NCBI GenBank assembly: GCA_963920665.1
Contig: OY987269.1
Location: 5,954,501-6,018,500, forward strand
Direction: 5' to 3'
DNA from: Straminergon stramineum
Taxonomy: Eukaryota; Streptophyta; Bryopsida; Hypnales; Calliergonaceae
DNA: 64,000 nucleotides
Shown here: piece after piece, positions 24,431 to 38,500 of the stretch
Layout of the letters: every line of letters starts with the position of its first letter
How positions within the stretch are numbered: position 1 is the stretch's first letter
Made by a program: the position numbers and the translations under genes
The notes under the pieces: generated by a model
Told to the model about the DNA's origin: nothing
What the model saw: the letters and a program-made list of their open reading frames with translations, nothing else
Databases searched by the model: none

Positions 24431-27328
24431 TAATTACAAGTTGGCGGAGTATGACTATTAGAGATTTTTTCTTTCTTTTCTCACTATTTAAACTAACTTA
24501 TTCTATTCTACAAGTTGACTTGAAAGGATATGGTTTTTGATAAGATTTTCACTAATTCAAAGCAACTTTCTAATCTATCCTATTTTCAATGGTTCTAATT
24601 GCTTCTCTAAGATTTCCTTGATTTCTATCTAATTTTTATCTAAACTCAAATTTTTGTACTCCTTCATTCTATCATTCAACTTTGAGTTTGTGACCTCTAA
24701 TCTTTCTTTGGTGCAATCGCTACAAATTCTAGAAGAGAAAGAGTGATGAGATCAATGTTTAATGCTACTTCTTTCCAAACTATGATGATTTTTCCCTCAA
24801 CTTATTTTTATGGCTAAACTATTCTAATTCTATTCTAACTTGTTTTGTTTTGTTTTTGTTTTTGTCTTCGTCTTTGCACCTCCTTATTCCTCTTCTCTTC
24901 TCTTCTTCCTAGGTTTAGTCTACCTTTCCTCTCTACCCTAGTTTAAAATAAAGGAAAAAAACCCGAACCAAAAATCAAATTTTTTGAGTAGGAAGGTGAT
25001 TAATTCCTCCTCTGGCTCCCTGCTGTGGATTACTTCCCTATAGATGGGGGCTCTGCAAGTAGGTAGAGCTCTTTGCCAAGGCCGGGGCTCCCCGTAGGTT
25101 GGGGTCTCCCTTCTTGGCTGGGGGGCTTTTGCCAGAGGCTCCTTAAGTGTTCGGGAGCTTTGGAGTTGCTGGGGCTCCCCAATTGTAGCTCCCCTGTGGC
25201 CATAGCTCTGCTCCAACGCCTAACGGGGCTTTTAGTTGCAAGGCTCCTACTTTTGTTTTGTTTTGTCTTTTATTTTTGTTCAACTTTGTCAAGAAAAACT
25301 TCTATGAAAATTAGTCCCCTACCTTTCCATGGAACTAAAGAATTTGTGAGAAAGAAAATGTGATGAGATTTTTTTGTTTTTGATACTAACTTGGTGAACT
25401 TTCTAACAATCTTGTTTTTGAGAATTTTTCTAAGACTTTAAAATTCAAAGCTTCACCATGGTTGGAAACTCTTAGCAAACTACTATAGAATTTCTAAACT
25501 TTGAGGTCAAAACTCCACCATATTCCCCAAAACCAACTAAATTTCTATCAAATTCTAAAAATTAAAGTCAAAGCTTCGTCGTGGAATGGTAAGCACAAAA
25601 AATAACACCAAGATTTTGACAAAAGAAAATTAAAAGAGAATGAATGAAGAGTGTTAGTATAAAAATCATAAATATAACAAGCTAAAGGTTTCCCTAAGCG
25701 GCATCACTAGTCATAAGGGAAGAATCCTCTAGAGTTAGTGCAGAATAGTCAAGTCCTAAACAAGGACTTGAAGGAACAACAAATATACTACAATAAAACT
25801 TAGTACAAAAAAATACTACCAAATTTTTGCCAAAAACTTGAAAAACCAATACAAGGACAACAAATAAGACTTGAAGGGCCCTCAATGTTCTTCAAGGCTC
25901 ACAAAATAGAAACAAAAGGAGCTTGAAATGCTCCAAAAACACCACGTTTACAATTTTGGCTCAAAAATGGCCAAATGGCCAAAAGTCCATGTTTAACGGA
26001 CCAATGTGTTTATAAAACCAAAATAATGGTTAGAAAGGGTGATTTGAGAGAAGAATAAGTGCCCTTATATACTCTTTTAAAGGCATCCACCTCCTCTCAT
26101 TTCAACATGGTAATCTTATCAATTAAGATTTTCATCCTAATTTACCAATTTTGACTTTCTATGTTGGTCCATTTTTTAACTTTAGGAGATTAACTTTAAA
26201 TTACAAACCGATTGCACCATTGGCTTCAAAAGGCCATTTTTAGTTTACGCGAACTTCCACCCCTTTCCCTAACTTCAAAATTTTGACAAAATCTAACACC
26301 AACTTAACACCAAAAAGGATTAAAAATCCAACTTTGGAAGTTTGACTTTTTTGAAAAAAATAACTAGCGTAAGCTCTTAAGTAGATGTGGGGGAGTAAGA
26401 AAAGACCTATCTTTGACCTCATTCCACTTTTGTAAGCTCTTGATCCATTGGTCAACTCCACCATAATCTTTAAATTTTGTTGATTCTTGAGGAATCTTAC
26501 AAGTTCAGGTTCTTCTAACTATCGAAATGTTTTGAAACTTGTTAGAGCGTCTTATTAACATAGAAGAAGCTATTTGAATTTTTAGTGAGATTTTACCACC
26601 ACCTGGGGAATTTCTAGTAATTTTCCATTACAGGTTTGGATAGTTGACTATCTGGAAAGGCATCTTCTAACTATTAGAAAATTCTGAAACTTTTTGTGGA
26701 ACCTCCTATAGAATCCCACAATACATGTGTAGACTCATATTTTTACTCTATACATCAGCCTAGGGGGAACAAAATCCACTCCCTTATTTAATTATCGGTG
26801 GCCAAGGAATCTTCCATACTAGAGGGAATCTTGGCAAATGGACTTCGCCATTGTTTCCCAGGCATGGTTTTAACCCTTGGTCACGTTCTTTGGACCAAAG
26901 ATTCCTCTACGGTTCCATCTTGATATTTTCGACATCTGCAAGCTAATAATTGGGGTTCCGCTATTTCGTCGATGAAATGGAGAAACTGGAACCTATCTCC
27001 GAGAACTGACCTATGTGCCTCACTAGGGTTCCCTCAACCAATATTAGCCAAGTGATGTCCTTTCTATGTGAGGTTTTGAGCTTAATATGCTCATAACTCA
27101 TAATTACGACAATTAATTGGGTTCTAACCTATTTACAAGTAGGATTTGAATTTAATTAGTAAAAACTTTCAAAATATGACCAAATACTATATTGGCATGT
27201 AACACACCTATTTTGGTTTTACACTCTTCTGGAGGGGGGGGGGGATTGTACTATTTTCCACACTTGTTTTTGCAAAAAAAATTAAAAAAAAGATAAGTGA
27301 GTCCCCTGTGACAAAATAGGGGCTCATA
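24431..27328 (-). mobile_element. Giant LTR-like unit B, inverted, 3'-truncated
   Basis: Read on the minus strand it starts at 27328 with TATGAGCCCC and follows unit C in order: hairpin, U3-like region, TATATAAGGGC promoter near 26065, 'atgccgcttagggaaacc' near 25700, GGAGCCC-rich block at 25000-25200, and an A/G-rich block down to about 24440 that matches 32960-32500 in C. It lacks the expected CTCACA-type far end, so that end has been lost. Confidence 0.65.
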
Positions 27329-28802
27329 TCCTACTATGAATATTGGAGCAAGGAAGCCAACTCCCCATCCCAATCCCCCCAAACAAGAAGAGAAGGACAA
27401 CATCTATCATGTAATGACTAATGCCATCATAGGAAGAATGAATAGTTGAGAGAGGGAAAGAGACTACTTGAGGTTAGGAAAGTAAGAGAGATGAAATAGA
27501 AAGGGAATCCCCCCACTTCATCGGGACCATTGGATGAAACCTTGGTGATTATTACGAGGTTGGATGTAAAATGTAAGAGATAGTTCAACCTTGTAAGATG
27601 AAATGATGCATCCATAATTAATTTCATAAGTAGAAACGAGGGTTGGGCCACTTTAGGATGTAAGGGGAATAGGGTAGAAAGAAAATGAAACAAGAAGGAA
27701 GAAAGAAAGAGGGGACCAAAGAGATAAACCAAACGTTGTATTAGCCTACTATATTATTAAAATGACAATCCATTGCATCATATTAAGGGAGTTCATGGTG
27801 GAGGAGAAAAGACTTCTGGAAGGCACGATTAATGATACTAGCTCCAAGGTATGAACCAACCCCCTCCACAACCTTTTCAACCCACCTAATTAGCAACTAC
27901 TAACTCTGGCCCAGGCCTATCTTTAGTTCAGACCCCTAAGGCTAGAGTTTAAGTAATTTTTGAATTTGAAACCCTAGAGAGGAGGTTCGTAGATTTTCAA
28001 AAACCTAAGGCACGCCCAAATTGGAGAAAAAATGAGAAAGTTATCACCAGATGAAGGTTAGAACTTGAACTAGATGAAAAATAGGTAGACATAAAATTTG
28101 AGGACAATTTGAAAGAATTAGGGAGAGGCTATTAATTAGAGCTGAGAGGTGAAAGAAAAAATCAATTTTGAATTGTAGATCAAAAGAAGTTAGCGGATGA
28201 AGTTTTAAGTGCTGACTAGCGGTCAAACTTCATCCATGAAGAACTTTTATTAGGTACGTTGGATTAATAAGTGTCTTACCAATATAGAAAGCTAACATTA
28301 AGGTCTCCAAGGAAAAAATAGAAAGTTACTAAAAACAGTAAATAGGCGGAAGTTAACTTGAAATCTAAATACTAAGGCAGATCAATAACAAACTTAGAAG
28401 GTCAAAGTTAAGCAAGGGAGTTAGTACCTTAGGCCTGAAGGGGAGGTTAAGTAGAGCTCATAGGACCCCCTCAATTAGGAAAAAAAATCCAAAAATCCCC
28501 CCAAATAAGAAAGAATGAAGTTGAACATAGGTTTGGATGAAAAGTTCATAGAAATGCTCAATTGAGACCAAAATCCCAAGTTAGGTAGAAATAAGTCTCT
28601 TGAACAACTCCAAGAAATTTCAAGTCATTTTGAATTAGGGAACTAGACTTAAATCGTGGATGAAGTTTGATGAACCGAGTAGCAATCAAATTTCATTCAC
28701 TCATAACTTTGGCTAGGAGAGTCGGATAGGGTCGAATTTTATGTTTTTAGAAAGGGTAAGGAATCTTCTAGAAAATTTTGAGGTTAGTTCTTCTTTGACG
28801 TG
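27329..28802 (+). mobile_element. Unit A, middle part
   Basis: Aligns with the 3' third of unit D (about 38260-39330). Shared phrases are 'ttgggccac', 'agttcatggc/t', 'cctaaggcacgcccaaat' and 'ctttggctaggagagtcgga'. It is non-coding and lies between inserted units B and C, as expected if A was split by both insertions. Confidence 0.6.
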
Positions 28803-31800
28803 TGTGAGCCCCTATTTCGTCACCGGGGACTCACTTATCGTGTTTTTTTAATTTTTTTTGCAAAAATAAGTGTGGAAAATAGTACAAAAAGCCCCCAAAA
28901 GAGTGTAAAACCAAAATAGTTGTATTACATGCCAATATAGTATTTGGTCATATTTTAAGTGTTTTGTACTAATTAGATTCAAATCCCACTTATAAATAGG
29001 TTAGAGACCACAAAATCGTTGAATTTACCAACCTTTAGTAGAATTGTCCAAATAGCCCAACCGACTGTGCATGCGATAATTAAAGGCTTAAATCAGTCAG
29101 ATAGAACTTGGTGAGAATCTTAGAGCCCAGTTCCGTGGATAGGTTTCAAATTCTTATTCAAATTCCTATTTTTCATAGAAACCTCAATTGTTAGTTTCTA
29201 AGTTAGAGAAACTCACAACGGAACAATGGAGGGAATCTATGACATGAAGATGATGTTCTAGGATTGAAATCACACTAGGAATTCAATGATGAAGTCATTT
29301 TTTCAAGATTCCTCTTTGTGTGAAAGATTCCTTGGACCCAATAATTAAAGGATGGCCTGGGATTTTATTCACCTTTCACAATTGTGTAGAGTATAGAGAT
29401 GGTCTTACACATCTTTTGTAGGATTCCATGAGAGGTTCCACAAAACATTTCGGAATTTTTTGATGCTCAGAAGATGCCTTTTTGAATGGTCAATTGTTTT
29501 AACCTCTAGTGGAAAATTCTTAAAAATTATCTAAGTGGTGGTAAAATCTCACTAAAAACTAAAATAACTTATTTTATGTTAATAAGACACTCCAACAAGT
29601 TTCAAGACATTCCAATAGTCAGAAGGACCCGAACTTGTGAATTTCCTCAACAATTGGTGAAATTTGAAGATTACGATGGAATTAACCAATGCATTGGTAG
29701 CATACAGATTATAGAAGCAGAATGGGGTTAAAGATAGGTCTATTTTTACTCCTCCATAATTACTTAAGAACTTAGGCTAGTTATTTTCCTCAGAAAAATT
29801 AAACTCCCAAAGTTGTTTTTTTAACCCTTTTTGGTGTTAAATTGGCGTTAGGTTTCGTTGAAATTTTGAAGTTAGAAAAGGGATACGAGATTTCTTCACG
29901 CTTAAAATGGACTTTTGAAGCCAATTGGCACAATTCGTTTGTGATTTGGAGTTAATTTTCAAAAGTTAGAAAATGGACCAACGTAGAAAGTCGAAATCGG
30001 TAAATTATGTAAACTAGGTAAATAAACTAAATTAGAATGAAAATCCTAATTAATAATTTTACCATGTTGAAATAAGAGGAGTTAGGTGCCCTTGAAAGAG
30101 TACATAAGGTCACTCATTCTTCTCTCAAATCACCCTTTCTAGCCATTTTTTTGGCTTGTAAACACGTTGGTTCATTAAATGTGGACTTTTGGCCATTTTT
30201 GAGCGAAAGTTGTAGAAGTGGTATTTTTAGAGCATTTCAAGCTCCTTTTGTTACTATTTTATGAGCCTTGAAGGACATTGGGGTTTCTTCAAGTCTTATT
30301 TGTTGTCTTTGTACTTGTTTTCGAAGTTTTTGGTAAAGGTTTGGTTGTATTTTGGTTGTACTAACTCTTGTTTTGGTATATATTCGTTGTTCTTTCAAGT
30401 TTTTGTTTAGGACTTGAGTATTTTGTACTAATCCTAGAGGATTTTTCTTTTACATCCAATGATGCCGCTTAGGGAAAACCTTTAGCTTGTTATGGTTATG
30501 ATTTTTTGTACTAATTTTTTGTACCAACACATCTCAAGGATGGTTGTTATACTAGCACTAAAGTGGCAGATGGTGTTGTACTAACACTTTTGATTCCATC
30601 CTAATTTTAATTTTTTCTTTGTTAAATCTTTGTATTATTTCCCGTTGTTATAAAGATTTGTGAACATATTTGGAATAGTACCAAGCCTTTGCTATAGTAA
30701 TGCTTGCATATAAGTAAGATACCCCTAAGCACTTTAAATATTCATAAATCTACCCTCAAAACCCCCTTTTCCCCCAAATCCCTATCCAACGATTCCTTCA
30801 ATGCCCTAGAAACTATCATACTTAACTTTGATCTACTATAAAATATGGATAGTAGCATCAAATATCTTGAAACTTTGCTACAATGTAGATCAACTACCTA
30901 AAAGATCACATACCAAGTTTCAACTTAATCTAAGATACTGTGCAACTTTAGTGGACATTTTACTACTACTGACTTTCCAATTCTTCACTGCTTTCATACC
31001 CGGTATGTGTTTTATGTAGAATTCATAGATCTAGAGTCCTCTGAAGCCAAAAATTTGATACAAGAGAGTAGATAAGATAAAGAAGTACCTTCCAAGTTCC
31101 ATTGCCAAAACATAAAATTCCAAAAAGATACACGCTCCTCAATACGCCCTCATTGGCTACCTTGGAATGCAAACACCTCTACTTCAAACCTTTATAACGT
31201 TTTGTCCACAATAAATCTAGATCTGAAACTTGGCCTCATTGAGTATTAACTCTCTAAAAACTCAGATCTAAAATTTTGAATCTATCCAATATTTTTACAA
31301 AATGCCACACAAACTCCCTCAAACCAATACTTTACTCCAAATAAATCTTCACAACAAACAACTCTCCATCTTCAACTCCAACCCTTCACTCCTACTACTC
31401 AAAACAAGAAAACAAAACAAGAGAGAGAAAATAATGAACCAACCCTTGCCTCAAGTACCCTCCACAAACTCCGACAGCTAGCTCCTAGCTAACCTTAACC
31501 TTAACCCCACTACTCTAATATCAACTACTAACAACCCAGTTATCAACCGGCAATTACACGGTCAACAACAACAACAACCTCTTTACTCTAACACCTCCTA
31601 ACACACAATACTAACAACTAACAACTTATAACACTAACATCATTAAAGATGCCCAACATTAATAATATTTTTGAAACAAATGAAGATATCAACTTCAAAT
31701 ACTAGACAACCCACATCACGACACTATGTTTACTATTCCACAGCGAAGCTTTGACTTTGATCTTTAGGATTTGATAGGAATTTAGTGAGTTCATGAAAAC

Positions 31801-33380
31801 ATAACAAAGCTATAGTCTTTCGTACTTAGAATTTTAGAGACATTACAAAATACGACAGAGCTTTGATCTCAAATTATAGAAGTTTTGTAGTATTTTATCA
31901 AAAATTTCAAAGCACGATGAAGCTTTGAACCTGAGAATCTTAGAAAAATTCCTCAAAAACAAGATTGTTAGAAACCAAGTTTAGTGTCATAAAACCTCGT
32001 CACATTGTGGTGAATAGTCTCTTTCTTACAAATTCTCTAGCAATTGGAAAGATAGGGAAACTAATTGTCGTGGAAAATTTTCCTTTTGGAAGTCGAGTTT
32101 GTCAAAAAAACAAAAAAAAGAGGGACTAGCCCAGAGGTTAGTTCCTGTGACTACCAAGAGCGGCAAGAGTCCCTGCCACAAGAGAGCCCCAGCTTCTAGA
32201 ACCTCCACTGCAAACAAGAGCCCCACCTGCCAAGAAAGCCCTTGCCTAAGTAGAAGGCCGGCTAGGGAGGAGCTCCAGCTAGGAGCCCCTGGTCACTAGG
32301 GAGCCCCAACCATAGAGAAGTCTTCGGCCAGCACAATGGAGCCTCAGTTGTTGTAGGGAGCCCTACTTGCGGAGCCCTTAGCTACTAAGGAGCATGGGGG
32401 GGTTTGATCACCTCCCCTTTCAAAAAATTTGATTTCTTTTATGTTTTTTCGTTTTTATTTTAGACTAGGATAGGAAATAAAATAGACTAAACTTAGAAAG
32501 AACAAAAAGAGAGAGGAAGTAGAAGAAAAACAAAACAAAACAAAACAAAGTTTAGAATAGAATTAGAATAGTTTAGCCATAGGAATAGGTTGAAAAGAAA
32601 ACCATCATAATTTAGTAAGAAGTTGCAACAAATATTAGTCTCACCACTCTTTCTTTCTTATTTAAATTTCTTAGCAATTGCACCAAAGAAAGATTAGACC
32701 AAAGAAAGATTAGAGTTTACAAACTCAAAATTGAATGATAAAATGAAGGAGTACTAAAGTTTGAGTTTAGATGTAAATTAGATAGAAACCACGAAAATAT
32801 TGGAGAAGCAATTAGAACCATTGAAAATAGGATAGATTAGATAGTTGCCTTGAAAATAGTGAGAATCTTATTAAAAAAATAATACAAGTCAATTCTTGTA
32901 GTATCCTCTCAAGTCAACTTGTAGAATAGAATAATTAAGTTTAAATAGTGAGAAAGAAAAAAAAATCTCCTATAGTCATATTCCACCAACTTGTATTTAA
33001 AATCAACTCTTCAAGCCGTGAGCATAAAATGGCAAATGAAAGAGAACTCGAGAATCTCTACAACAATGTTCAAAATAACTCACAGAATGAGGTAAATTAC
33101 TAAGTAATCTAAATTTTTTTAATTTCCAAAGTTGACTAATTAAGACAGTTCTAATAGAAAATCACAGTGGATGAAAGACTTTGTGTTATTTAGAACTAAT
33201 TTTTGCAATTAGATTCGTTTCCAATGATTTCCTTGAACTTAGGATGTTAGGAAAGAGTCCATTGTTTAGAAGGCTCACTGGACCAACACTTAAACACCTG
33301 TTAGTAAATAAAATCAAAATAAAACAAAAAGAACTTGTTGTAAAAGTTGTTTACCATGGGTGTATAAATCAACATTCACA
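28803..33380 (+). mobile_element. Giant LTR-like unit C, complete, inserted in A
   Basis: Begins TGTGAGCCCCTATTTCG with its hairpin partner CGGGGACTCAC and ends AACATTCACA. It is flanked by ACGTG (28798-28802) and ATGTG (33381-33385), a 5-bp target duplication with one mismatch. Length is 4578 bp. It carries a TACATAAGG promoter-like site near 30104, a CAACAA microsatellite near 31570, a GGAGCCC-rich block at 32160-32400, and an A/G-rich block at 32460-32990. There is no gag, pol or internal second LTR, so it is best read as a solo giant LTR or a non-autonomous element. Confidence 0.7.
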
Positions 33381-33604
33381 ATGTGAGTTACACCAAAAAC
33401 CATAATAGCCTCATCCGTGCGGCCAACTACTGACATTGAATGTAGATTGAGTAAATCTTGTACATTTATGCACTTACAAAAGATCCGTTGTTTGGAAGGC
33501 ACAATGGACCGCACTTAGACACCCAAAAGTAGAAGTCATTTAGTTGAACGCAAGAACCCGGTTGTACTTGCACTTTACTGAGGGTGGATAAATTGGCACT
33601 TACA
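33381..33604 (+). mobile_element. Unit A, 3' tail
   Basis: Matches the last 250 bp of unit D: 'cggccaa', 'gattgagtaaatcttg', 'tggaaggcacaatggacc' and 'acacccaaaagtag', ending TTGGCACTTACA against TTGGCACTCACA in D. It follows the target duplication of C directly, which supports nested insertion. Confidence 0.65.
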
Positions 33605-35548
33605 CTCTTTCTTCCCTATTTAGAGCTTATTTGGATATAACTTTTGTTCTTGGGTATCGAATGAAAAAAAAATTATATTCTTCCAAAGCTAATCAAATTT
33701 TCTATCTTTATAAAAAGTTTCAAAAAATTAGGGCAAAAACTAAGACCATAGGTATAGGCCCAAAATCCCGTTTGTCCCCCGAATGGACAAAGCATGGTCC
33801 TTAGGGATTAAGCACATTAGTAAAGTCTGTTTTTGTACTAGCAAGAAAATAATATGCTTGTAATATCGTACTATAAACCTTTGTTTATCGTTTCATACAA
33901 GTTCTAGGACTAGTTGATACATAATGAAATTTAGTATCCCTCAAATCATCATATAAACATTGAATCCCATAAGTTGAGTTAGAAAATATCAACTCACACA
34001 TAGTAATGTAGCTAGTGTTCCCTTGAACTTCGATTTGCTACAACTCCAAAACCCTCAACAAGAATAGATAGTATGATATTGTCTAATAAAAAAATAGTTG
34101 ATTCATAGCAAGCTTGGATCATGTACAAATATAAATAATATATACATATTTGAACAATTGTCAAAAGTCTCTAAAAGGTAGAAGGCATCATCTACATCCG
34201 TACATTAAAACAAATTATTAGTTTGTTAAAATGCACATACACGGGGGCTTTAGCCCAATTTACACTTGTTATTAATGTTTCAAAGAGAAATTAAACAATC
34301 AAACATTAGCTATGCAACCATGCACTCCTTCAATCCCTTCCTGGTGGCACCTAATTTTATGAAGGAAGCTAAGATTGGCCATGATCTTAAATTACCACCT
34401 ATGAGAGTTTTTCATAGCATCGGCAAAAAAGAACCTTAAAGTTGGCCATTGGAGAGTATATGGGACACTAAACCTAGTTGCCTTTCAAGCAATGAACTCC
34501 TAATTTATATACTCCTATTGGGCCCCAAAACCCTTAAAGCAAATCATGGTAGCATATCTAAATTCACCTCCTAATATCCAAAATCACTTGACATGTGCTC
34601 AAGGAAATTAGGGCAACCAAACACTCAATTTCTAACATGAATTGACACTTCCATTTGCAAATCTTCCTAACTCCATGATATTGGTATTAAGGCATTCATT
34701 ATCTCCTTTTGAGTCATTCAATTAGGTATCTATTTGGACATTCCTAAGCATGCACAACTTGCAACCCTATTTTTTCACATTCACATAAAAATATGCAACT
34801 ACTATTCCACTAATGGTCCTACACATTCAAGATTGGGGCGAAGTAGTAGGATGTCAAGCTTTTCCTTAGAAAATGGGAGTAACTAAATCACTTTGCAATC
34901 TTCCATACCTCACAAAAGATTACTCTAATCCAATACATCCTCATCAAGTATATTCCTCTTCTAAGTAAATATTTGTGTTATAGCATTTTTTTAGCATTTT
35001 AGCAAAGTATATTTTCCTACTTCTTTTTTCTCTTAATATTAGTATTTTGCTTTTGTTGTTTCTTTCTTTCCCAATAATTTCCTAACTAGAGGAAGTCCAA
35101 GGCATGAACACCCATGTATAAGACTATAGGTTGGCTCACATCCTAGGATCAATGATCTTTAGCAAGACAACCAACACAAGTCATATATCAATGGAAGATT
35201 TTCACACACTATAGCTTAGGCAAGGTGCCCAACCCTTTTTGGCCTCTGCTACCCTATGTTTTGGGTCTTCTAGTGTTGGTTGTCTATCTCTTGGTTGGTC
35301 ACTTTATTCCTTTCACCCTTGGGGTTGAATTCATTGCAATTGGACTCTTCCACAATGCAATTCTCATACTATAACTTTAATTGCACTTGGACTCCTCATT
35401 GTGTTTTCCCTCACTTGGATTCGTGGATCCATGCTTCAATTCTCTTGTGGTGTATTGTCCATGCAATTCTCCAACTCCTTCGAATTGTGATCTTCTACTA
35501 ACAATTCTCCATATCTATCAGCCTCGCCATCCTTAGATCACATGGCTT
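33605..35548. other. AT-rich spacer between unit A and unit D
   Basis: No domain, RNA gene or paired repeat end was found. A T/C-rich stretch occupies 35230-35520. Confidence 0.4.
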
Positions 35549-38500
35549 TGTGAGCCCCTAATTCGTCACTAGGGGCTCACTTTTTTTATTTTTTATTTTA
35601 TTTTTTCATATTTTGTCATTTTAAATGCAATTTTATATACAAAAAGCCTCCCAAAGAGTGTAGAACCAAAATAGGTGTGTCACATACCAATATAGTATTT
35701 GGTCTAATTTTAGAATATTATAGCTAGAATGACCTAACCACAAGTTGTAAATAGGTTAGAACCCAACTAATCGTGACAAATTGGTTAATTATGAATGATG
35801 GGCGTATCAAGCTCAAAGCCCTACATGGGAAGGACATCTCTAGGCTAAATTTGGTTGAAGGAACCTTGGTAAGGCATAGGAATCAGTTCCCGGAGATAGG
35901 TTCTAGTTTCCCCATTTCATTGACGAAATAACAAAACTCCAATTGCTAGTTTGTAGATGTTAAAAATACCAAGACGGGACCGTGGAGGAATCTCAAGCCC
36001 AGGGAGGGTGGATTGGGGTTAAACCTATGCCCAGGAACCAATGGCAAAGTCAATTCACCAAGATTCCCCTCGGTACATAAGATTCCCCAGCCATTGATGA
36101 TTAAATGAGGGGATGGATTTTGTCTCCCCTAGACTGATGTGTAGAATAAAAATATGAGACTACACATGTATCATGGAATTCCATAGGAGGTTCCACAAAA
36201 AGTTTCCAAATTTTCAGATAGTCAGAAGATGTCTTTTCGGATGGTCAATTGCTCAAACTAGCAATGAAAAATTCCTAGAAATTTCCCAAGTGGCGGTAAA
36301 TTCCCATTAAAAATTATATAACTTATTTTATGTTAATAAGCTTCCCCGACAAGTTTCTAGACATTCCGATAGTCAAAAGTACCCGAACCTATAGAATTCC
36401 CCAACAATTAATGGAATTTAAAGTCTACGACGAGTTTGATTAGCAGAGCAAGAGCATACGAAAGCAGAATGGGGCCCAAGATAGGTCTTTTCTCACTCCC
36501 CCACATCAACTTAGGAGCCTAGGCTAGTTATTTTTGCTAGAAAAGTCACCCCCCCAAAGTTGGGATTTTTCTCGGTTTTGGCGTTAAGTTGGCGCTAGGT
36601 TTCATTGTGATTTTGAAGATAGAAAAGGGGGAGGGAGATTCCCTAGAATTAAAAATGGACTTCTAAAGCCAATGGCACAATTCTTTTGTGATTCAAAGTT
36701 AATCTCCAAAAATTAGTTTAGTGGATTGGCATAAAATGAAAACCTTGAGTTTGGATGAAAATCCATGAAGATAAGGTTAACTTAGATGAACGAGGAGAGG
36801 TGGGTGCCCGGGAAAGAATATAAAAGGGCACCCCTTCTCCTCTCTCACCACACCCTTTTTATGTAATTGGGTCTATTGGGTCCAATTTATGTTGGAAATT
36901 GTGACATTTTGGCCATAAGCCTTACAACGGTGTTTTTTGGGCACTTTTTGTCATTGTTGTTGTTTTTTGAGCTTGCAAGGTCTTTTTAGGTCTCTTACAT
37001 CTTGAGTGCATGTAGTACTAACTCTTCCAAGCTTGATCTTGGAGGCTTTGCTAACTTACTGTATTACTAGGAGTTGTGTGTATTTACCCTCAAGAGACCC
37101 TTTTGGTCACTCTCTTTGTTTTGTCGTGTACTAACCCTAAAGCAACCCTCCATATGACTGGCAATGCTGCTTTAGAGGGCCTTTAGTTCAAATCATGTAT
37201 GATATTAACTCGTGTCACTCGTTTTTTGAGTGTTGAAGGTCCCTTCCTTTTTTGTTCCTAATATTGACATGGTATTCTTTGGTGGAAAACACGAGGGTGT
37301 GAGGGTAGTGGGTCCCGCCCATATGGCAAAGCTTTGAACCCCCTTGTGATAAAAAGTCTTACTGGTGTATTAAAAAGGGGAATGACGGCGAAGCTTTGAA
37401 CCCCCTTGGGATAAAAAGACTTAGCAGTGTGTTAAAGGAGGGAACAACGGTGAAGCTTTGAATCCCCTTGAGAGAAAAAGTCTTAGTGGTGCGTTAAAAC
37501 CACCTCGCGGGAGAACCGTGAGACCATGTGGCCCCTTTCTCCACAAAGTTTAATTCCTAAAATGTGTTGGGAACAAACCAAGGTTTAGGCCCCAAAAATA
37601 GGAATTAGAGGTTGAGTTGAGAATGGAGGATACTTAGGAGAGACCAAGTGAGGTCCTCACCCCACAAACTTAGCTTACCCCTTCCAACCATAGACATGGG
37701 TTCCCCAAGCTTCCCTTAGAAGTTAGCAAAAAATCAACAAAAAAGGAAGTCTAGCCCGACCAGACTAGCATCCAACATCAACTGGCGCCCGCATCAACCA
37801 ACACGAGCATCAGCCAACAACAACCTCTGCCAGCACCTACCCCCCCCCCCCCAATACCCAGGAAAGGTCGGGCATCGGAGTTGTCCATAGCGAGGGAGTG
37901 TGGTCGAACATCAGGTCTGCCCAAGTAGGGAAGGGGGGGCGGACATTGAGGTGGAATTACGATAATCAGACATCGAGGTTGTCTAGGGTTGGGGAGCGGA
38001 GGGGGTGGGATCACAATAATTAGGCATCGGGATTGTCCAAGATTGGGGAGCGAAGGGGTCATGATAATTAGGCATCGAGTTGTTTAAAGAAGGATAGGAA
38101 CGGAGAAGGGTTACGGTAGTTAGGGAAGGGCTGTCTAGAAAAGGGAAGGAAGGGGGAAGGTTACGATAATCAAAGGAGGGGCGGCCTAGGGCTAAGAGAG
38201 AGGAGGGAAAGGAGACCACTAAGATACAACCAACTGCACTAAACAAACTGTCGGGGTGGGGAATCCAACCCCCGGTCTCCCGTAAACATCACCAAAGCAA
38301 TGAGCAAGTGACTAAAAGAATGAGGGAGTGACAAGAGGGAGGACAATTTGAAGGCTAGGAGTTGAAGTAAATAAGATAGGAGGTGAAATCCTCGAGGCTT
38401 ACTTAAGCCTTTAGATTAGAATTAGGTAATCACCACGAAATTAAATGTAAGATGTAAGTATAGGACATAAGACGTAGGACATAAAAAGTAGCTCAACCTT

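Noticed and set aside
32026..32299. Overlapping frames on both strands in the GGAGCCC block
   Set aside because: Repeat-derived, not conserved between units B and C.
37778..38246. Proline-rich minus-strand frames
   Set aside because: Low-complexity translation of a C/G-rich tract inside LTR-like unit D.
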